Source: Roseomonas sp. HF4 (lineage in GTDB: Bacteria; Pseudomonadota; Alphaproteobacteria; Acetobacterales; Acetobacteraceae). Taken from it: 64,000 nucleotides of DNA. The DNA is taken from positions 22,758-86,757 of the forward strand of contig NZ_STGD01000019.1 of NCBI RefSeq assembly GCF_005222755.1. The letters run 5' to 3'. The notes below the pieces were generated by a model that was given only the letters and a program-made list of their open reading frames with translations, had not been told where the DNA came from and searched no databases. The position numbers and the translations under genes are program-made. Shown here piece after piece: positions 8,285 through 16,801 of this stretch; position 1 is the stretch's first letter, and every line of letters starts with the position of its first letter.

Positions 8285-9517
8285 ATGCGAAACAGATTGA
8301 TAGGCGCCGGCCGGAGCGCCGAGGGGAACGGCCTCGTGAACAGCCTCCCGACCCTGCCGATCCTGCCCGTGCGTCGCCGCCTCGTGCTGCATGTGCCGGG
8401 CTACGAGCCGCTGCCGGCCGCGGCGCAGCAGCGGCGCCTCGCGCGCACCCTCGCGCGCAGCGCGGCCTGCTGGGGGCTCTCGGCCAGCACGGGGGAGGGC
8501 CGGGCCTCCGCCGACGGGGCGGTGCTGACCTTCGCGGCCCGACTGTCCGGCCCCGACTGGGCGACGGAGGCGGAGATCCGCGTCCTCGCCTGGGACGACC
8601 TGATCGCGCGCGACTTCGCGGTGCCGCTGCCGCACCGCATCCTGGGCGGGCTCGCGGCCCTCGCGGCGCTGCTGCGGGACGGCACGATCGCGCGCTACCG
8701 GGCGGCGCATTGGCGCTACCTGCTGTTCGTCGCGCTGCCGGTCACCATGCTGGCCGGGGCCATGCTCGGCGGGCTGGGGGTGGCGCTGGCGCTCGGCGGC
8801 TGGGTGGGGGCGTTGTTCGGCAGCGCGCTGGCGCTGGCGCTCATCGTGCTCGCTGACCGGCGTGCGCATCTCGGCCATCTCTGCGCCGACTGGATCTTCG
8901 CGCGCGACCTCGCGCGCGGGGCGCGGCCCGAGGTGACGGCGCGCATCGCGCGCTTCGCCGGGGAGATTGCCGCCGCCCGCCGACGCCGCGACGTGGATGA
9001 GGTCGTGCTGGTCGGCCACAGCCTCGGCATGGTGCTGCTCGCCGAAGCGCTCGCGCAGATGCCGGACGGCGGGCGGCCCGGCCCGCGCCTGGTGCTCGTC
9101 GGCCTCGGATCCTCGCTTCTCAAGATCGCCCTGATGCCGGGGGCGACGCGGCTGCGCGCGGCGGTCGGGCGGGTCGCGGCCCTGCCGGGCCTCGCCTGGA
9201 TCGAGTTCACGTCCCGCCGCGACCTCGTCTCCTTCCACCGGGCGGATCCGGTGGCGACGCTCGGCCTTCCCGGCACGGGGCCGCGCATGGAGCGCGTCCA
9301 TCCGCGCGCGATGCTCGACGCACCGGGCTGGCGCCGCGTGCGCGCCTCCATGCTGCGCGCGCACAGATGCTACGTGACCGGCAACGGCCGGCGCTATTTC
9401 TTCGACTGGGGGCTGATCGCCTGCGGGCCGGGCGCGGTCGGGCGCGACCCGACGCCGGACCGGCTGCTCGGCGCCGACGGGCGCATCGCCGCGCTGCCCT
9501 TGGAGGCCGCCGCATGA
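8285..9517 (+). CDS. membrane-associated alpha/beta-hydrolase-like protein
   Basis: A 410-residue protein. One or two hydrophobic segments lie in the middle (YLLFVALPVTMLAGAMLGGLGVALALGGW, about 145-190). C-terminal to them is EVVLVGHSLGMVLLAEAL, the nucleophile elbow G-H-S-L-G of an alpha/beta hydrolase. LHVPGYEPL near the N-terminus may be the first strand. The true start may be downstream (for example the GTG near 8336), because the first 17 residues are unlike the rest. It starts 4 nt after the preceding gene and ends in ATGA overlap with the next, so it belongs to the tlpA-like operon. Substrate unknown; a lipid or ester is plausible. Confidence 0.65.
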   Translation: MRNRLIGAGRSAEGNGLVNSLPTLPILPVRRRLVLHVPGYEPLPAAAQQRRLARTLARSAACWGLSASTGEGRASADGAVLTFAARLSGPDWATEAEIRVLAWDDLIARDFAVPLPHRILGGLAALAALLRDGTIARYRAAHWRYLLFVALPVTMLAGAMLGGLGVALALGGWVGALFGSALALALIVLADRRAHLGHLCADWIFARDLARGARPEVTARIARFAGEIAAARRRRDVDEVVLVGHSLGMVLLAEALAQMPDGGRPGPRLVLVGLGSSLLKIALMPGATRLRAAVGRVAALPGLAWIEFTSRRDLVSFHRADPVATLGLPGTGPRMERVHPRAMLDAPGWRRVRASMLRAHRCYVTGNGRRYFFDWGLIACGPGAVGRDPTPDRLLGADGRIAALPLEAAA

Positions 9518-10098
9518 CGCCACTGCTGGCCAAGCTGCTGCACGGGCTCTGCATGGTCGCCTGGTGGGTCATCCGCCGGCCCTTCGAGCGCAAGACCAAG
9601 CGCAACGTCCTGGCGCGCGACGCGATGGACCTTCGGGAGAAGGCACTGCTGTCCGTCTCCTTCGCCGGGCTCGGGCTGATCCCGTTCGCCTATATCGCGA
9701 CCGGTTTTCCGGCCGCGCTCGACCAGGCCTTCTCGGCACCGCGCGCGTGGGCGGGCCTGCTGCTGTTCGGCGCGGCGCTGGCGCTGTTCCGCGCGACGCA
9801 CAAGGCGCTCGGGCGGAACTGGTCGGTCACGCTGGCGGTGCGGGAAGAACATTCCCTGGTCACCAGCGGCGTCTACCGCTTCGTCCGCCACCCGATGTAC
9901 ACGGCCTTCTGGCTCTGGGCGATCGCGCAGGCGCTGACACTGCAGAACTGGTTCGCGGGGCCGGCGGGCATCATCGGCTTCGGCACGCTCTATCTGCTGC
10001 GCGTCGGGCGGGAGGAGGCGCTGATGCGCGAGACCTTCGGCCCGGCCTGGGACGATTATGCGGCCCGCACGCCGCGGGTCGTGCCCTTCCTGCGCTGA
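9514..10098 (+). CDS. isoprenylcysteine carboxyl methyltransferase-family membrane protein
   Basis: A 194-residue protein with about four to five membrane segments. The C-terminal half contains LVTSGVYRFVRHPMYTAFWLWAIA and later REEALMRETFGPAWDDYAARTPRVVPFL, the R-H-P-x-Y and E-E...F-G..Y...R-P blocks characteristic of ICMT/phospholipid-methyltransferase-like (PEMT) proteins that bind SAM at the membrane. Bacterial members mostly lack a defined substrate. Its ATG overlaps the stop of the hydrolase-like gene (ATGA), so methyl transfer to a lipid handled by that hydrolase is a possible but untested link. Confidence 0.8.
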   Translation: MTPLLAKLLHGLCMVAWWVIRRPFERKTKRNVLARDAMDLREKALLSVSFAGLGLIPFAYIATGFPAALDQAFSAPRAWAGLLLFGAALALFRATHKALGRNWSVTLAVREEHSLVTSGVYRFVRHPMYTAFWLWAIAQALTLQNWFAGPAGIIGFGTLYLLRVGREEALMRETFGPAWDDYAARTPRVVPFLR

Positions 10099-10138
10099 CA
10101 TTCCGACCGGATTCCCAGCGAGACCCTGGCTGCTTCCG

Positions 10139-10846
10139 ATGCCTCCGATCTCTCCGGCGCGCCCGACGCGCCGTGCCTCCCTGGCCGCCCTCACGGCCCT
10201 GGCCGCCTGCGGCCCGACGCGGCTGGCGCCCCTGCCCGGCCCGCCGCGCGGGCGCGTGCTGCTGCTGCGCGGCCTCGCGAACCTGTTCTCGACGGGGCTG
10301 AACGTCCTGACGCAGCGGCTGCGCCAGGCGGGCTTCGACGCGCGCGTGCACAACCATGTCGAATGGCGCCGCCTCGCCGCCGAGACGGTGGCGGAGGCGC
10401 GCGCCGGCACCCTGCCGCGGCCGCTCGTCGTGATCGGCCATTCCTTCGGCGCCGACGACGCGATCGCCCTGGCCGGGCGGCTCGGGCAGGCCGGCGTCGC
10501 GGCCGACCTGCTCGTCACCTTCGACCCGCAATGGCTGCACGAGATCCCGCGCGGCCCCCGGCGCGTGGTGAACTTCCACCAGGAGAGCGACCCGATCCGG
10601 CGCACGGTCCGCCCGGGTGCCGGCTTCGACGGCATGCTCGAAAACCGGCTCGTGGAGGGTGAATCGCACCTTTCGATCGAGAAGGCCGAGCGTCTGCACG
10701 ACCAGGTTATGACGCTGATGGAGGCGCTGACGGCCCCGGAGCCAGCCGCGCCGCCACGTCCCGCCGCGCGCCCGCTGTCGCCGCCCGCCGCACGGCCGGC
10801 GGCCCTGCCCCTGCCCCCGCGTCGGCCCGTCAGGGCAGGCGGCTGA
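10139..10846 (+). CDS. lipoprotein with alpha/beta-hydrolase-like fold
   Basis: Start placed at 10139, because this gives an Arg-containing leader and a lipobox (ALAAC, Cys about residue 24); an upstream in-frame ATG at 10058 would bury it inside the preceding gene. The mature part reads RGRVLLLRGLANLFSTGL, then PLVVIGHSFGADDAIALAG (a G-H-S-F-G nucleophile elbow), then HLSIEKAERLHDQV, which may supply the His. The tail is Pro/Ala-rich, as in periplasmic linkers. Its last 17 nt overlap the convergent end of ccmI. Substrate unknown. Confidence 0.65.
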   Translation: MPPISPARPTRRASLAALTALAACGPTRLAPLPGPPRGRVLLLRGLANLFSTGLNVLTQRLRQAGFDARVHNHVEWRRLAAETVAEARAGTLPRPLVVIGHSFGADDAIALAGRLGQAGVAADLLVTFDPQWLHEIPRGPRRVVNFHQESDPIRRTVRPGAGFDGMLENRLVEGESHLSIEKAERLHDQVMTLMEALTAPEPAAPPRPAARPLSPPAARPAALPLPPRRPVRAGG

Positions 10847-11630
10847 TCCGCCGTTCCAGCATGGCGCGCCAGGGCGCATCGGGCGGCGATTCGTCGATCA
10901 CCGCCTGCCAGTAGGCGCGCGCGCCGTCGCTGCGGCCGGCGGCTTCCTCGGCCAGGCCGCCCAGGAAGCGCAGCCGCATGTCGCCCGGCGCGGCCTCGAG
11001 CCCGCGGCGGATCCAGGACAGCGCCTCGTCATAGGCCTGGCGGGAGATCTCGGCCTCGGCGATGTCGGCCGCGAGGTCCGCGTCGAAGCGCGCGGCCTGC
11101 GCGCGGCGCCAGGCGGCGACCGCGGCCTCTGCGTTGCCGCGGCCGCGTTCCGCGTTGCCGAGCAGGACCCAGCCCTGCCGCGCCTGTTCGCTGGCAGGGT
11201 CGAGGGCGGCGAGGCGCTCGCGCAGTGCCGTGAGTACCTGCTCGTCGCGCGCCTGCGCCGCGGCGCGCAGGTCGTAGGGCGCCGAGGGCATGCCCGGCGA
11301 ACCGCGCATCAGGTACAGCCCGATCCCGGCAGCGGCGAGCAGCGGCAGCACCGCGACCAGCACGCCCGGGTTGCGCCGCGCGGTCGTCTCGGCCTCGGCC
11401 TGGTCGGCGGCGGCGATCAGGCGGCGCTGCACCTCGACCCGCGCGGCGCGATGGCCTGCCTCGTCGAGGCGCCCGGCCTCGCGCTCCCGGTCGAGCTCGG
11501 ACAGCTGCGCGCGAAAGAGCGCGACATCGGCTTCCCGCCGCCCGCGGGCGGCGCGCGGGCGCAGCACAGCGGCGGCGAGCGGCAGCAGCGCGGCGAGCGC
11601 GAGCAGGATCAGCGGTATCCAGATCGTCAT
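10830..11630 (-). CDS. ccmI: cytochrome c maturation protein CcmI
   Basis: A 266-residue protein, last gene of the minus-strand ccm operon. It has two N-terminal membrane segments (residues about 1-22 and 92-108) flanking a cytoplasmic loop with a coiled-coil-like heptad region (LFRAQLSELDREREAGRLDE, the classic CcmI signature). A periplasmic TPR-like domain follows (WVLLGNAERGRGNAEAAVAAWRRAQ). CcmI delivers apocytochrome c to the CcmFH ligation complex. The start overlaps the ccmH stop by 4 nt. Its 3' end overlaps the convergent lipoprotein gene by 17 nt. Confidence 0.9.
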   Translation of the reverse strand: MTIWIPLILLALAALLPLAAAVLRPRAARGRREADVALFRAQLSELDREREAGRLDEAGHRAARVEVQRRLIAAADQAEAETTARRNPGVLVAVLPLLAAAGIGLYLMRGSPGMPSAPYDLRAAAQARDEQVLTALRERLAALDPASEQARQGWVLLGNAERGRGNAEAAVAAWRRAQAARFDADLAADIAEAEISRQAYDEALSWIRRGLEAAPGDMRLRFLGGLAEEAAGRSDGARAYWQAVIDESPPDAPWRAMLERRISRLP

Positions 11631-12169
11631 GCGCCGCTGCCGCGCTCCAGCTCCGCGAGGCGTCGGCGCTCGGCGTCCGAGAGCGGCACGGGCTCGATCC
11701 CCAACGCCGCGAAGCGACGCCGCCGCGCCAGGATCACGGCGGCGCCACCGCCCAGCGCGATCAGCGGCATGGCCCAGAGCAGCGCCGTGACCGGGTTGAA
11801 GGGCGGACGCAGCAAGACGAAGTCGCCATAACGGTCATGGACGAAGCGCATCACCGCGGACCGGTCGTCGCCCGCGGCCACGCGCTCGCGCACGATGCGG
11901 CGCAGGTCGCGTGCCAAGTCGGCGTCGCTGTCCTCGATGGACTGGTTCTGGCAGACCATGCAGCGCAACTCGCGCCCGATGTCCTGGGCGCGGGATTCCA
12001 GCGCGGGGTCTGACAGGCGGTCCTCAGGGCGGCCCACGGCGGCCAGCGCCGGTGCAGCGGCGACGAGCAGCAGCAGCAGGGCCGCAAGGATGCGGCGGGC
12101 GCAACCGGGGAGCCCACCGCCTTCTCCGAAACCCCACCCGCCAAGGGCCGAAAGGTCCTTGGAATCCAA
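11627..12169 (-). CDS. ccmH: cytochrome c maturation protein CcmH, start codon disrupted
   Basis: The conserved part starts at 12100 (reading RRILAALLLLLVAAAPALA as a signal peptide). It contains the redox/heme-ligation motif RCMVCQNQSIEDSDADLARDLR and a C-terminal membrane segment, as in CcmH, the thiol reductant of apocytochrome c. No ATG exists where it should: the codon before RRIL is GCC. The nearest in-frame starts are TTG at 12169 (given here) and GTG at 12208; both lie inside an inverted pair of intergenic repeats and have no Shine-Dalgarno sequence. The gene may start at a non-canonical codon, or expression may be impaired. Order ccmG-ccmH-ccmI is otherwise normal. Confidence 0.8.
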   Translation of the reverse strand: MDSKDLSALGGWGFGEGGGLPGCARRILAALLLLLVAAAPALAAVGRPEDRLSDPALESRAQDIGRELRCMVCQNQSIEDSDADLARDLRRIVRERVAAGDDRSAVMRFVHDRYGDFVLLRPPFNPVTALLWAMPLIALGGGAAVILARRRRFAALGIEPVPLSDAERRRLAELERGSGA

Positions 12170-12285
12170 TACGTGGCGGGGGCGAGGCGGGGCGGAACCG
12201 TCGGGCACGGCGTACGCGCGATGTGCCTCCCTCGCCCCGGCCAACGCATGGTGTCCAGAGGCCTTTCGGCCTCCGTCGGGGTGAT
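12110..12285. repeat. inverted pair of AGGCC-hairpin repeats between ccmG and ccmH
   Basis: Two copies of the family also found at 26115-26196 and 55788-55850, facing each other. Copy 1 (about 12112-12170) has the hairpin CCAAGGGCC-GAAA-GGTCCTTGG; copy 2 (about 12240-12285) has GAGGCC-TTTC-GGCCTC followed, in the other orientation, by the GGACACC-type flank. The pair separates ccmG from the conserved start of ccmH by about 230 nt, in an operon whose other joints are mostly 4-nt overlaps, so it looks like an insertion. Confidence 0.7.
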
Positions 12286-12327
12286 ATCCGGAGCGGGGCG
12301 GCGCCCCTGTCCGGTCGCACGCGGCGC

Positions 12328-12933
12328 TCACGCATGCCTCCGCAGCAGCGGCCGCAGGTCGCGGTCCAGCACCTCCGGCGTGATCGGCCCGGCGAAGCGC
12401 CAGCGCACCAGCCCCTGGCGGTCGACCAGGTAGGTCTCGGGCACGCCGTAGACGCCCCAGTCGATCGCGACGCGGCCGGGTTCGTCGCGCCCAAGCCGCC
12501 GGAACGGGTTGCCGTGCTGGCGCAGGAAGCCGGCGCCGGCTTCGGCGCGGTCCTTGTAGTTGATGCCGAAGACCGGCACGCCCTCGCGCGACAGGCGCAT
12601 GAGCTGCGGATGCTCGATGATGCAGGGCACGCACCAGGACGCCCAGAAGTTCACGAGCACCGGGCCGGGCAGCGGCCCGCGCAGGTCCGTGGCGGCCAGG
12701 GCGGGCAGATTCGCGGCTTCGAGCGGCGGCAGGCTGAACTCCGGCGGCGTTCGGCCGAGCAGCACCGAGGGCACGCCGCGCGGGTCGTACTCCCCGGTCT
12801 GCAGCCCGCGCAGCATGACGTAGAAACCGGCGCCCGCCGCGGCGGCAAGGCCGAGCGGCGCGTAGAGCATCCAGCGCCGGCTGCGTGACGCCGGGGCTGG
12901 GGCAGGGGCGGTCGGTTCCTCGTGCGCGCTCAT
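12328..12933 (-). CDS. ccmG: cytochrome c maturation thiol:disulfide oxidoreductase CcmG/DsbE
   Basis: A 201-residue membrane-anchored thioredoxin-like protein. One N-terminal membrane segment ([21 protein letters not shown]) is followed by a thioredoxin domain with active site WASWCVPC and the DsbE-typical GVPETYLVDRQG cis-Pro loop. It passes reducing equivalents to CcmH/apocytochrome c in the periplasm. Its start overlaps the ccmF stop by 4 nt. Unlike the other joints, a repeat-filled gap separates it from ccmH. Confidence 0.95.
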   Translation of the reverse strand: MSAHEEPTAPAPAPASRSRRWMLYAPLGLAAAAGAGFYVMLRGLQTGEYDPRGVPSVLLGRTPPEFSLPPLEAANLPALAATDLRGPLPGPVLVNFWASWCVPCIIEHPQLMRLSREGVPVFGINYKDRAEAGAGFLRQHGNPFRRLGRDEPGRVAIDWGVYGVPETYLVDRQGLVRWRFAGPITPEVLDRDLRPLLRRHA

Positions 12934-14888
12934 GCCGGGGCCGTCGCGCCCTTGGGGGCGGGCGCCGCCACGCGCATCCGGCGATCCGAGAGCGACAGCC
13001 CGGCGCCAAGCGCCATGATGATCGACCCGAACCAGATCCAGGGCGCCAGCGGGTTGTGGTGCAGGCGCAGCACGCCGGCCTCCTCCCGTTCTTCGCCGAG
13101 CACGGCATAGAGGTCGCGCAGCGCATTGGTGTGGATGGCGGCTTCCGTGGTGGTCTGGCGATCCACCTGGAAGGTGCGGCGTTCGGGCGAGAGCACGGTC
13201 ACGACGGCACCGTCACGCGTGACGGTCACCGTGGCGCGGCGCGCGGCGTAGTTCGGCCCCTGCACATCCGTGATGCTCTCCAGCCGCCATTCGTAGCCGG
13301 CGAGGCGCGTGCTCTCCCCGGGCTTCAGCGCAACCAGCGTGTCGGTCGCGATGCCCATGCCGGCGACGCCCGCGATGGTCACGCCCATGCCGGCATGCGC
13401 GATGGCCGCGCCCCAGGCGGCGCGCGGCAGGCCCTTAGCGCGTTGCCAGGCCTGGCCGGGGCGGCGCCACAGCGCGATGCGATCGGCGACGTCGGCCGCG
13501 GCGCCGGCCAGCAGCCACATCGCCATGGCCATGCCGATCGCCGGCCAGACCGGATAGCCGAGCGCCACGAGATACAGGAAGCCGACCGCGAGCGACGCCA
13601 GCGCCGCCCACCACAGCCGCTGCAGCGCGCCCCAGGCATCGGCGCGCTTCCAGGGCATCATGGCGCCGATCGGCATGGCAAGAACGAGCGGGATGGCGAG
13701 CGGGGCCGTCGCCGTGTTGAAGAAGGGCGGGCCGACCGAGATCTTGGCCCCCGTCAGGATGTCCGCGAACAGCGGCCAGAGCGTCCCGGCCAGCACCACC
13801 GCCGCGATCGAGCACAGCAGCAGGTTGTTCAGCACCAGCGCCCCTTCGCGCGAAATGGGCGCGAAGATGCCGGTGGGCGCCAGCCGCGGCGCGCGCCAGG
13901 CGAACAGCGCGAAGGCGCCCGCCACGTAGATCATCAGCAGCGCCAGGATGAAGACGCCGCGCGCCGGGTCGTTGGCGAAGGCATGCACGGAATTCAGCAC
14001 GCCCGAGCGCACCAGGAAGGTGCCGAGCAAGCTCATGGCGAAGGCGAGGATCGCCAGCAGCACCGTCCAGATCTTCAGCGCGTCACGCTTCTCGACCACG
14101 ATGGCCGAGTGCAGCAGCGCCGTGCCGACCAGCCACGGCAGCAGGGAAGCATTCTCGACCGGGTCCCAGAACCAGTAGCCGCCCCAGCCCAGTTCGTAAT
14201 AGGCCCACCAGGACCCGAGCGCGATGCCGAGCGTGAGGAACCCCCAGGCCATCAGCGACCACGGCCGGACCCAGCGCCCCCAGGCCGCGTCCACGCGCCC
14301 TTCCAGCAGCGCGGCCACGGCGAAGGCGAAGGTCACGGCATAGCCGACATAGCCGAGGTAGAGCATCGGCGGATGCAGCGCCAAGCCGATGTCCTGCAGC
14401 ACGGGGTTGAGCCCCTGCCCGTCCGGCGGCGGCGGCCAGACCCTGTCGAAGGGGTTGGATGTGAAGATGATGAACAGCAGGAAGCCCGCCGCCACCCAGC
14501 CCAGTACGCCGATGACCCGCGCCTTGAGCGCGGTGGGCAGGTCGCGCCCGAAACCCGCGACGGCGCCGCCGCACAGCGCCAGGATGAGCACCCAGAGGAC
14601 CATCGAGCCCTCGTGGTTCCCCCAGGCGCCGCTGAACTTGTAGATCAGCGGCTTGGCCGAATGGCTATTGGCGACGACGTTGGACACCGTCGTGTCGTTC
14701 ACCGCAAAGGCCCAGAGCAGGCAGCCGAAGGCGACCGCGACCGAGACGAGCTGCCCCGCCGCGAGCGGCCCGGCGGTGCCCATCCAGCGGGCGTCGCGCC
14801 GCGCGGCGCCGATGATGGGAAGCACCGACTGCGCGACCGCGAGCACCACGGCGAGGGCGAGCGCGAAATGGCCGAGTTCGGGGATCAT
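12930..14888 (-). CDS. ccmF: heme lyase CcmF
   Basis: About 652 residues from the ATG at 14888, which begins MIPELGHFALALAV as CcmF proteins do; the longer open frame to 15014 is an Arg/Pro-rich artefact. It is polytopic with a Trp-rich periplasmic signature GWGGYWFWDPVENASLLPW (WWD domain) and conserved His residues for heme handling. CcmF, with CcmH and CcmI, attaches heme from holo-CcmE to apocytochrome c. It follows ccmE after a 55-nt gap and overlaps ccmG by 4 nt. Confidence 0.96.
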   Translation of the reverse strand: MIPELGHFALALAVVLAVAQSVLPIIGAARRDARWMGTAGPLAAGQLVSVAVAFGCLLWAFAVNDTTVSNVVANSHSAKPLIYKFSGAWGNHEGSMVLWVLILALCGGAVAGFGRDLPTALKARVIGVLGWVAAGFLLFIIFTSNPFDRVWPPPPDGQGLNPVLQDIGLALHPPMLYLGYVGYAVTFAFAVAALLEGRVDAAWGRWVRPWSLMAWGFLTLGIALGSWWAYYELGWGGYWFWDPVENASLLPWLVGTALLHSAIVVEKRDALKIWTVLLAILAFAMSLLGTFLVRSGVLNSVHAFANDPARGVFILALLMIYVAGAFALFAWRAPRLAPTGIFAPISREGALVLNNLLLCSIAAVVLAGTLWPLFADILTGAKISVGPPFFNTATAPLAIPLVLAMPIGAMMPWKRADAWGALQRLWWAALASLAVGFLYLVALGYPVWPAIGMAMAMWLLAGAAADVADRIALWRRPGQAWQRAKGLPRAAWGAAIAHAGMGVTIAGVAGMGIATDTLVALKPGESTRLAGYEWRLESITDVQGPNYAARRATVTVTRDGAVVTVLSPERRTFQVDRQTTTEAAIHTNALRDLYAVLGEEREEAGVLRLHHNPLAPWIWFGSIIMALGAGLSLSDRRMRVAAPAPKGATAPA

Positions 14889-14943
14889 GCGGCGCGGCTC
14901 CGACGGCGAGGGGCTGGCCCCCCGGACCCGTGATGGGCGGGGG

Positions 14944-15459
14944 TCATCCGCCGCTCCGTGTGGGCGGCTGACGCGGGGAGGTGTTCCAGGTCTCGGCGGG
15001 CGGCGCCGGGCCATCGGCCGGGTTCCAGTGGCCGGCTCGGCGCAGCGCGTCGGCCACTTCGGGCGGCATGTAGGTCTCGTCGTGACGGGCCAGCACCTCG
15101 GTCGCGCGGAAGGACCCGTCGGGCAGCAGGCGGCCCAGGGTGACGACGCCCTGGCCTTCCCGGAACAGGTCGGGCAGCACGCCAGAATAGCTGACGCTGA
15201 TGGCGCGGGCGCCGTCGGTCACGCGGAAGGTGGCGGCGGGGCGGCCATCCGAGCCCGTGCGGCGCTCGACCGAGCCGGCCTCGACCAGGCCGCCGAGGCG
15301 GACGGCGCGGTCCCCGGCCGGCGGGTTGGCCAGCACGTCAGAGGGGGAAAAGAAGAAGACGATGTTGTCCTGGAAGGCCGTCAGCGTCAGCGCGGTGGCC
15401 GAGCCGAGCCCGAGCCCCGCCAGCAGCAGCACCATCAGCCGGCGCTTCTTGCGCGTCAT
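14944..15459 (-). CDS. ccmE: heme chaperone CcmE
   Basis: A 171-residue protein: a basic N-terminus (MTRKKRRL), one membrane anchor, then an OB-fold periplasmic domain ending in the heme-binding motif VLARHDETYMPPEV, whose His (about residue 124) forms the covalent bond to heme. CcmE carries heme from CcmC to CcmF. The start overlaps the ccmD stop by 4 nt. The C-terminal tail is Pro-rich and disordered-looking. Confidence 0.96.
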   Translation of the reverse strand: MTRKKRRLMVLLLAGLGLGSATALTLTAFQDNIVFFFSPSDVLANPPAGDRAVRLGGLVEAGSVERRTGSDGRPAATFRVTDGARAISVSYSGVLPDLFREGQGVVTLGRLLPDGSFRATEVLARHDETYMPPEVADALRRAGHWNPADGPAPPAETWNTSPRQPPTRSGG

Positions 15460-15599
15460 GGCCGGTCCCCGCGCGGGTCGAGCGTGGCGAGCAGCCGCTT
15501 CGCCGTGCGGTGGCGCAGAGCCGCGCCGACCGCCAGCGCGCCGAAGGTGCCCAGCACCAGCGCGTAGGATGCGGTGATGTGCCACCAGTGCAGCGTCAT
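15456..15599 (-). CDS. ccmD: heme exporter accessory protein CcmD
   Basis: A 47-residue single-span protein (HWWHITASYALVLGTFGALAVGAALRHRTAKR) with the expected periplasmic His/Trp start and basic cytoplasmic tail. CcmD stabilises the CcmABC-CcmE complex and helps release holo-CcmE. It overlaps ccmC and ccmE by 4 nt on either side, which fixes both start and identity despite its small size. Confidence 0.92.
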   Translation of the reverse strand: MTLHWWHITASYALVLGTFGALAVGAALRHRTAKRLLATLDPRGDRP

Positions 15600-16399
15600 G
15601 CGGGCGCCCCTTCCTCCCGCCGGGCGCGGGCCAGCTGCAGCGCGCGGACGCGCCGTTCCATCACCGCGGCGCGCACCCGCGCCAGCACCACCGCGCCGAA
15701 CAGCAGCGAGAAGCCGAGCGCGCAAACAAGCAGCGGGTAGAGGATGTCGACATGCATCCCCGGCGCATCCAGCCGCGTGACCGAGGCGGGCTGGTGCAGC
15801 GTGTTCCACCAGTCGACCGAGAACTTCACGATCGGCACGTTGACGATGCCGACCAGCGCGAGGATGGCGCCGGCCTTCGCGCCGCGCTCCGGGTCCTCGA
15901 AGGCGCGCACCAGGGCGGCGTGGCCGAGCCACAGGAAGAACAGCACCAGCACCGAGGTCAGCCGCGCGTCCCACACCCACCAGGTGCCCCACATCGGCTT
16001 GCCCCAGAGGCTGCCGGTGGCAAGGCAGAGCGCGGTGGCCGCCGCGCCGACCGGGGAGAGTTCCCGCGCCGTCAGGTCGGCCAGCGGGTGTCGCCAGACC
16101 AGCGACATGACCGAGACCACGGCAAGGCCCGTGTACCCCCCCATGGCCAGCCAGGCCATCGGCACATGGACGTACATGATGCGGACCGTCTCTCCCTGCT
16201 GCCAGTCGGCCGGGGAGAACACCAGCCCCCAGGCGAGCCCGGCGCCGAGCACGATGACCGCCGCCGCCCAGAGTGCGGGCAACAGGCGCCCCGTCGCCCG
16301 CAGGAAGCGGCCGGGGTTGGCGAAGCGGTGCAGACTCCGCCCGCCCGCCGGTCGCGGGGCGGCGGAGGCTCCGGTGCCGGCTGTCAGGCGTCCATCCAC
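15596..16399 (-). CDS. ccmC: heme exporter protein CcmC
   Basis: A 267-residue, six-span membrane protein with the WWD motif WGTWWVWDARLTS and conserved His residues (VHVPMAWLAMGG, WWNTLHQP). CcmC loads heme onto CcmE. It is the first gene of this cluster; ccmA and ccmB, usually just upstream, are not here and the next gene upstream is divergent, so the ABC part must be elsewhere. The first 35 or so residues (Gly/Ala/Arg-rich) precede the usual start of homologues, so initiation could be slightly downstream. Confidence 0.95.
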   Translation of the reverse strand: MDGRLTAGTGASAAPRPAGGRSLHRFANPGRFLRATGRLLPALWAAAVIVLGAGLAWGLVFSPADWQQGETVRIMYVHVPMAWLAMGGYTGLAVVSVMSLVWRHPLADLTARELSPVGAAATALCLATGSLWGKPMWGTWWVWDARLTSVLVLFFLWLGHAALVRAFEDPERGAKAGAILALVGIVNVPIVKFSVDWWNTLHQPASVTRLDAPGMHVDILYPLLVCALGFSLLFGAVVLARVRAAVMERRVRALQLARARREEGAPA

Positions 16400-16507
16400 G
16401 CTGACAACCTAGGTGAACACCGCCGGTTATTGAAGCGGGGCCGATGCGGCGTTACGTGCCGTCACGTTTCGTCCGCCCGGTCCAGGGGCGGGCCTGGGGG
16501 GAAGACG

Positions 16508-16801
16508 ATGCTGTTCGCGGTGACGATCGAGGACAAGCCCGGCATGGCGGCGACGCGCCGGTCGGTGCGCGTGGCGCATCTCGACTGGCTGGAGCGCCAC
16601 CGGGAGATGATGGTCCTGGCCGGCCCGATCATGGATGCGGACGGCAACTCCATCGGATCCGTCCGGGTGGTCGAGGCGCCAGACCGCGCGGCGGTCGAGG
16701 CCCTGACCCAGGGCGACCCCTTCGCCACCGCAGGCTGCTTCGCCCGCGTGGCGATCAATCCCTATCGCATCGTCTACAAGAACGGAGCCCGCGCCGAATG
16801 A
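16508..16801 (+). CDS. YciI family protein
   Basis: A 97-residue protein with the dimeric alpha+beta-barrel YciI fold. It has the core pattern AVTIEDKPGMAATRRSVRVAHLDWLERH, an Asp/His pair, then MVLAGPIMDADGNSIGSVRVVEA and FATAGCFARVAINPYRIVY. Family members are small putative enzymes or stress proteins of unclear reaction. The start has a good spacing from GGGGAAG upstream. It is followed in ATGA overlap by a very small ORF and then by EVE and Rieske genes, so a four-gene unit is likely. Confidence 0.85.
   Translation: MLFAVTIEDKPGMAATRRSVRVAHLDWLERHREMMVLAGPIMDADGNSIGSVRVVEAPDRAAVEALTQGDPFATAGCFARVAINPYRIVYKNGARAE

Noticed and set aside
11851..12249. ORF beginning with the first ATG after ccmG (132 codons)
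   Set aside because: Out of frame with ccmH, crosses both repeats and shows no protein-like composition.
12250..13126. Extension of the ccmH frame through ccmG to 13126
   Set aside because: Low-complexity shadow of ccmG and ccmF; conserved CcmH sequence starts only at 12100.
14889..15014. Upstream extension of ccmF
   Set aside because: Arg/Pro-rich and overlapping ccmE; MIPELGHF is the family start.
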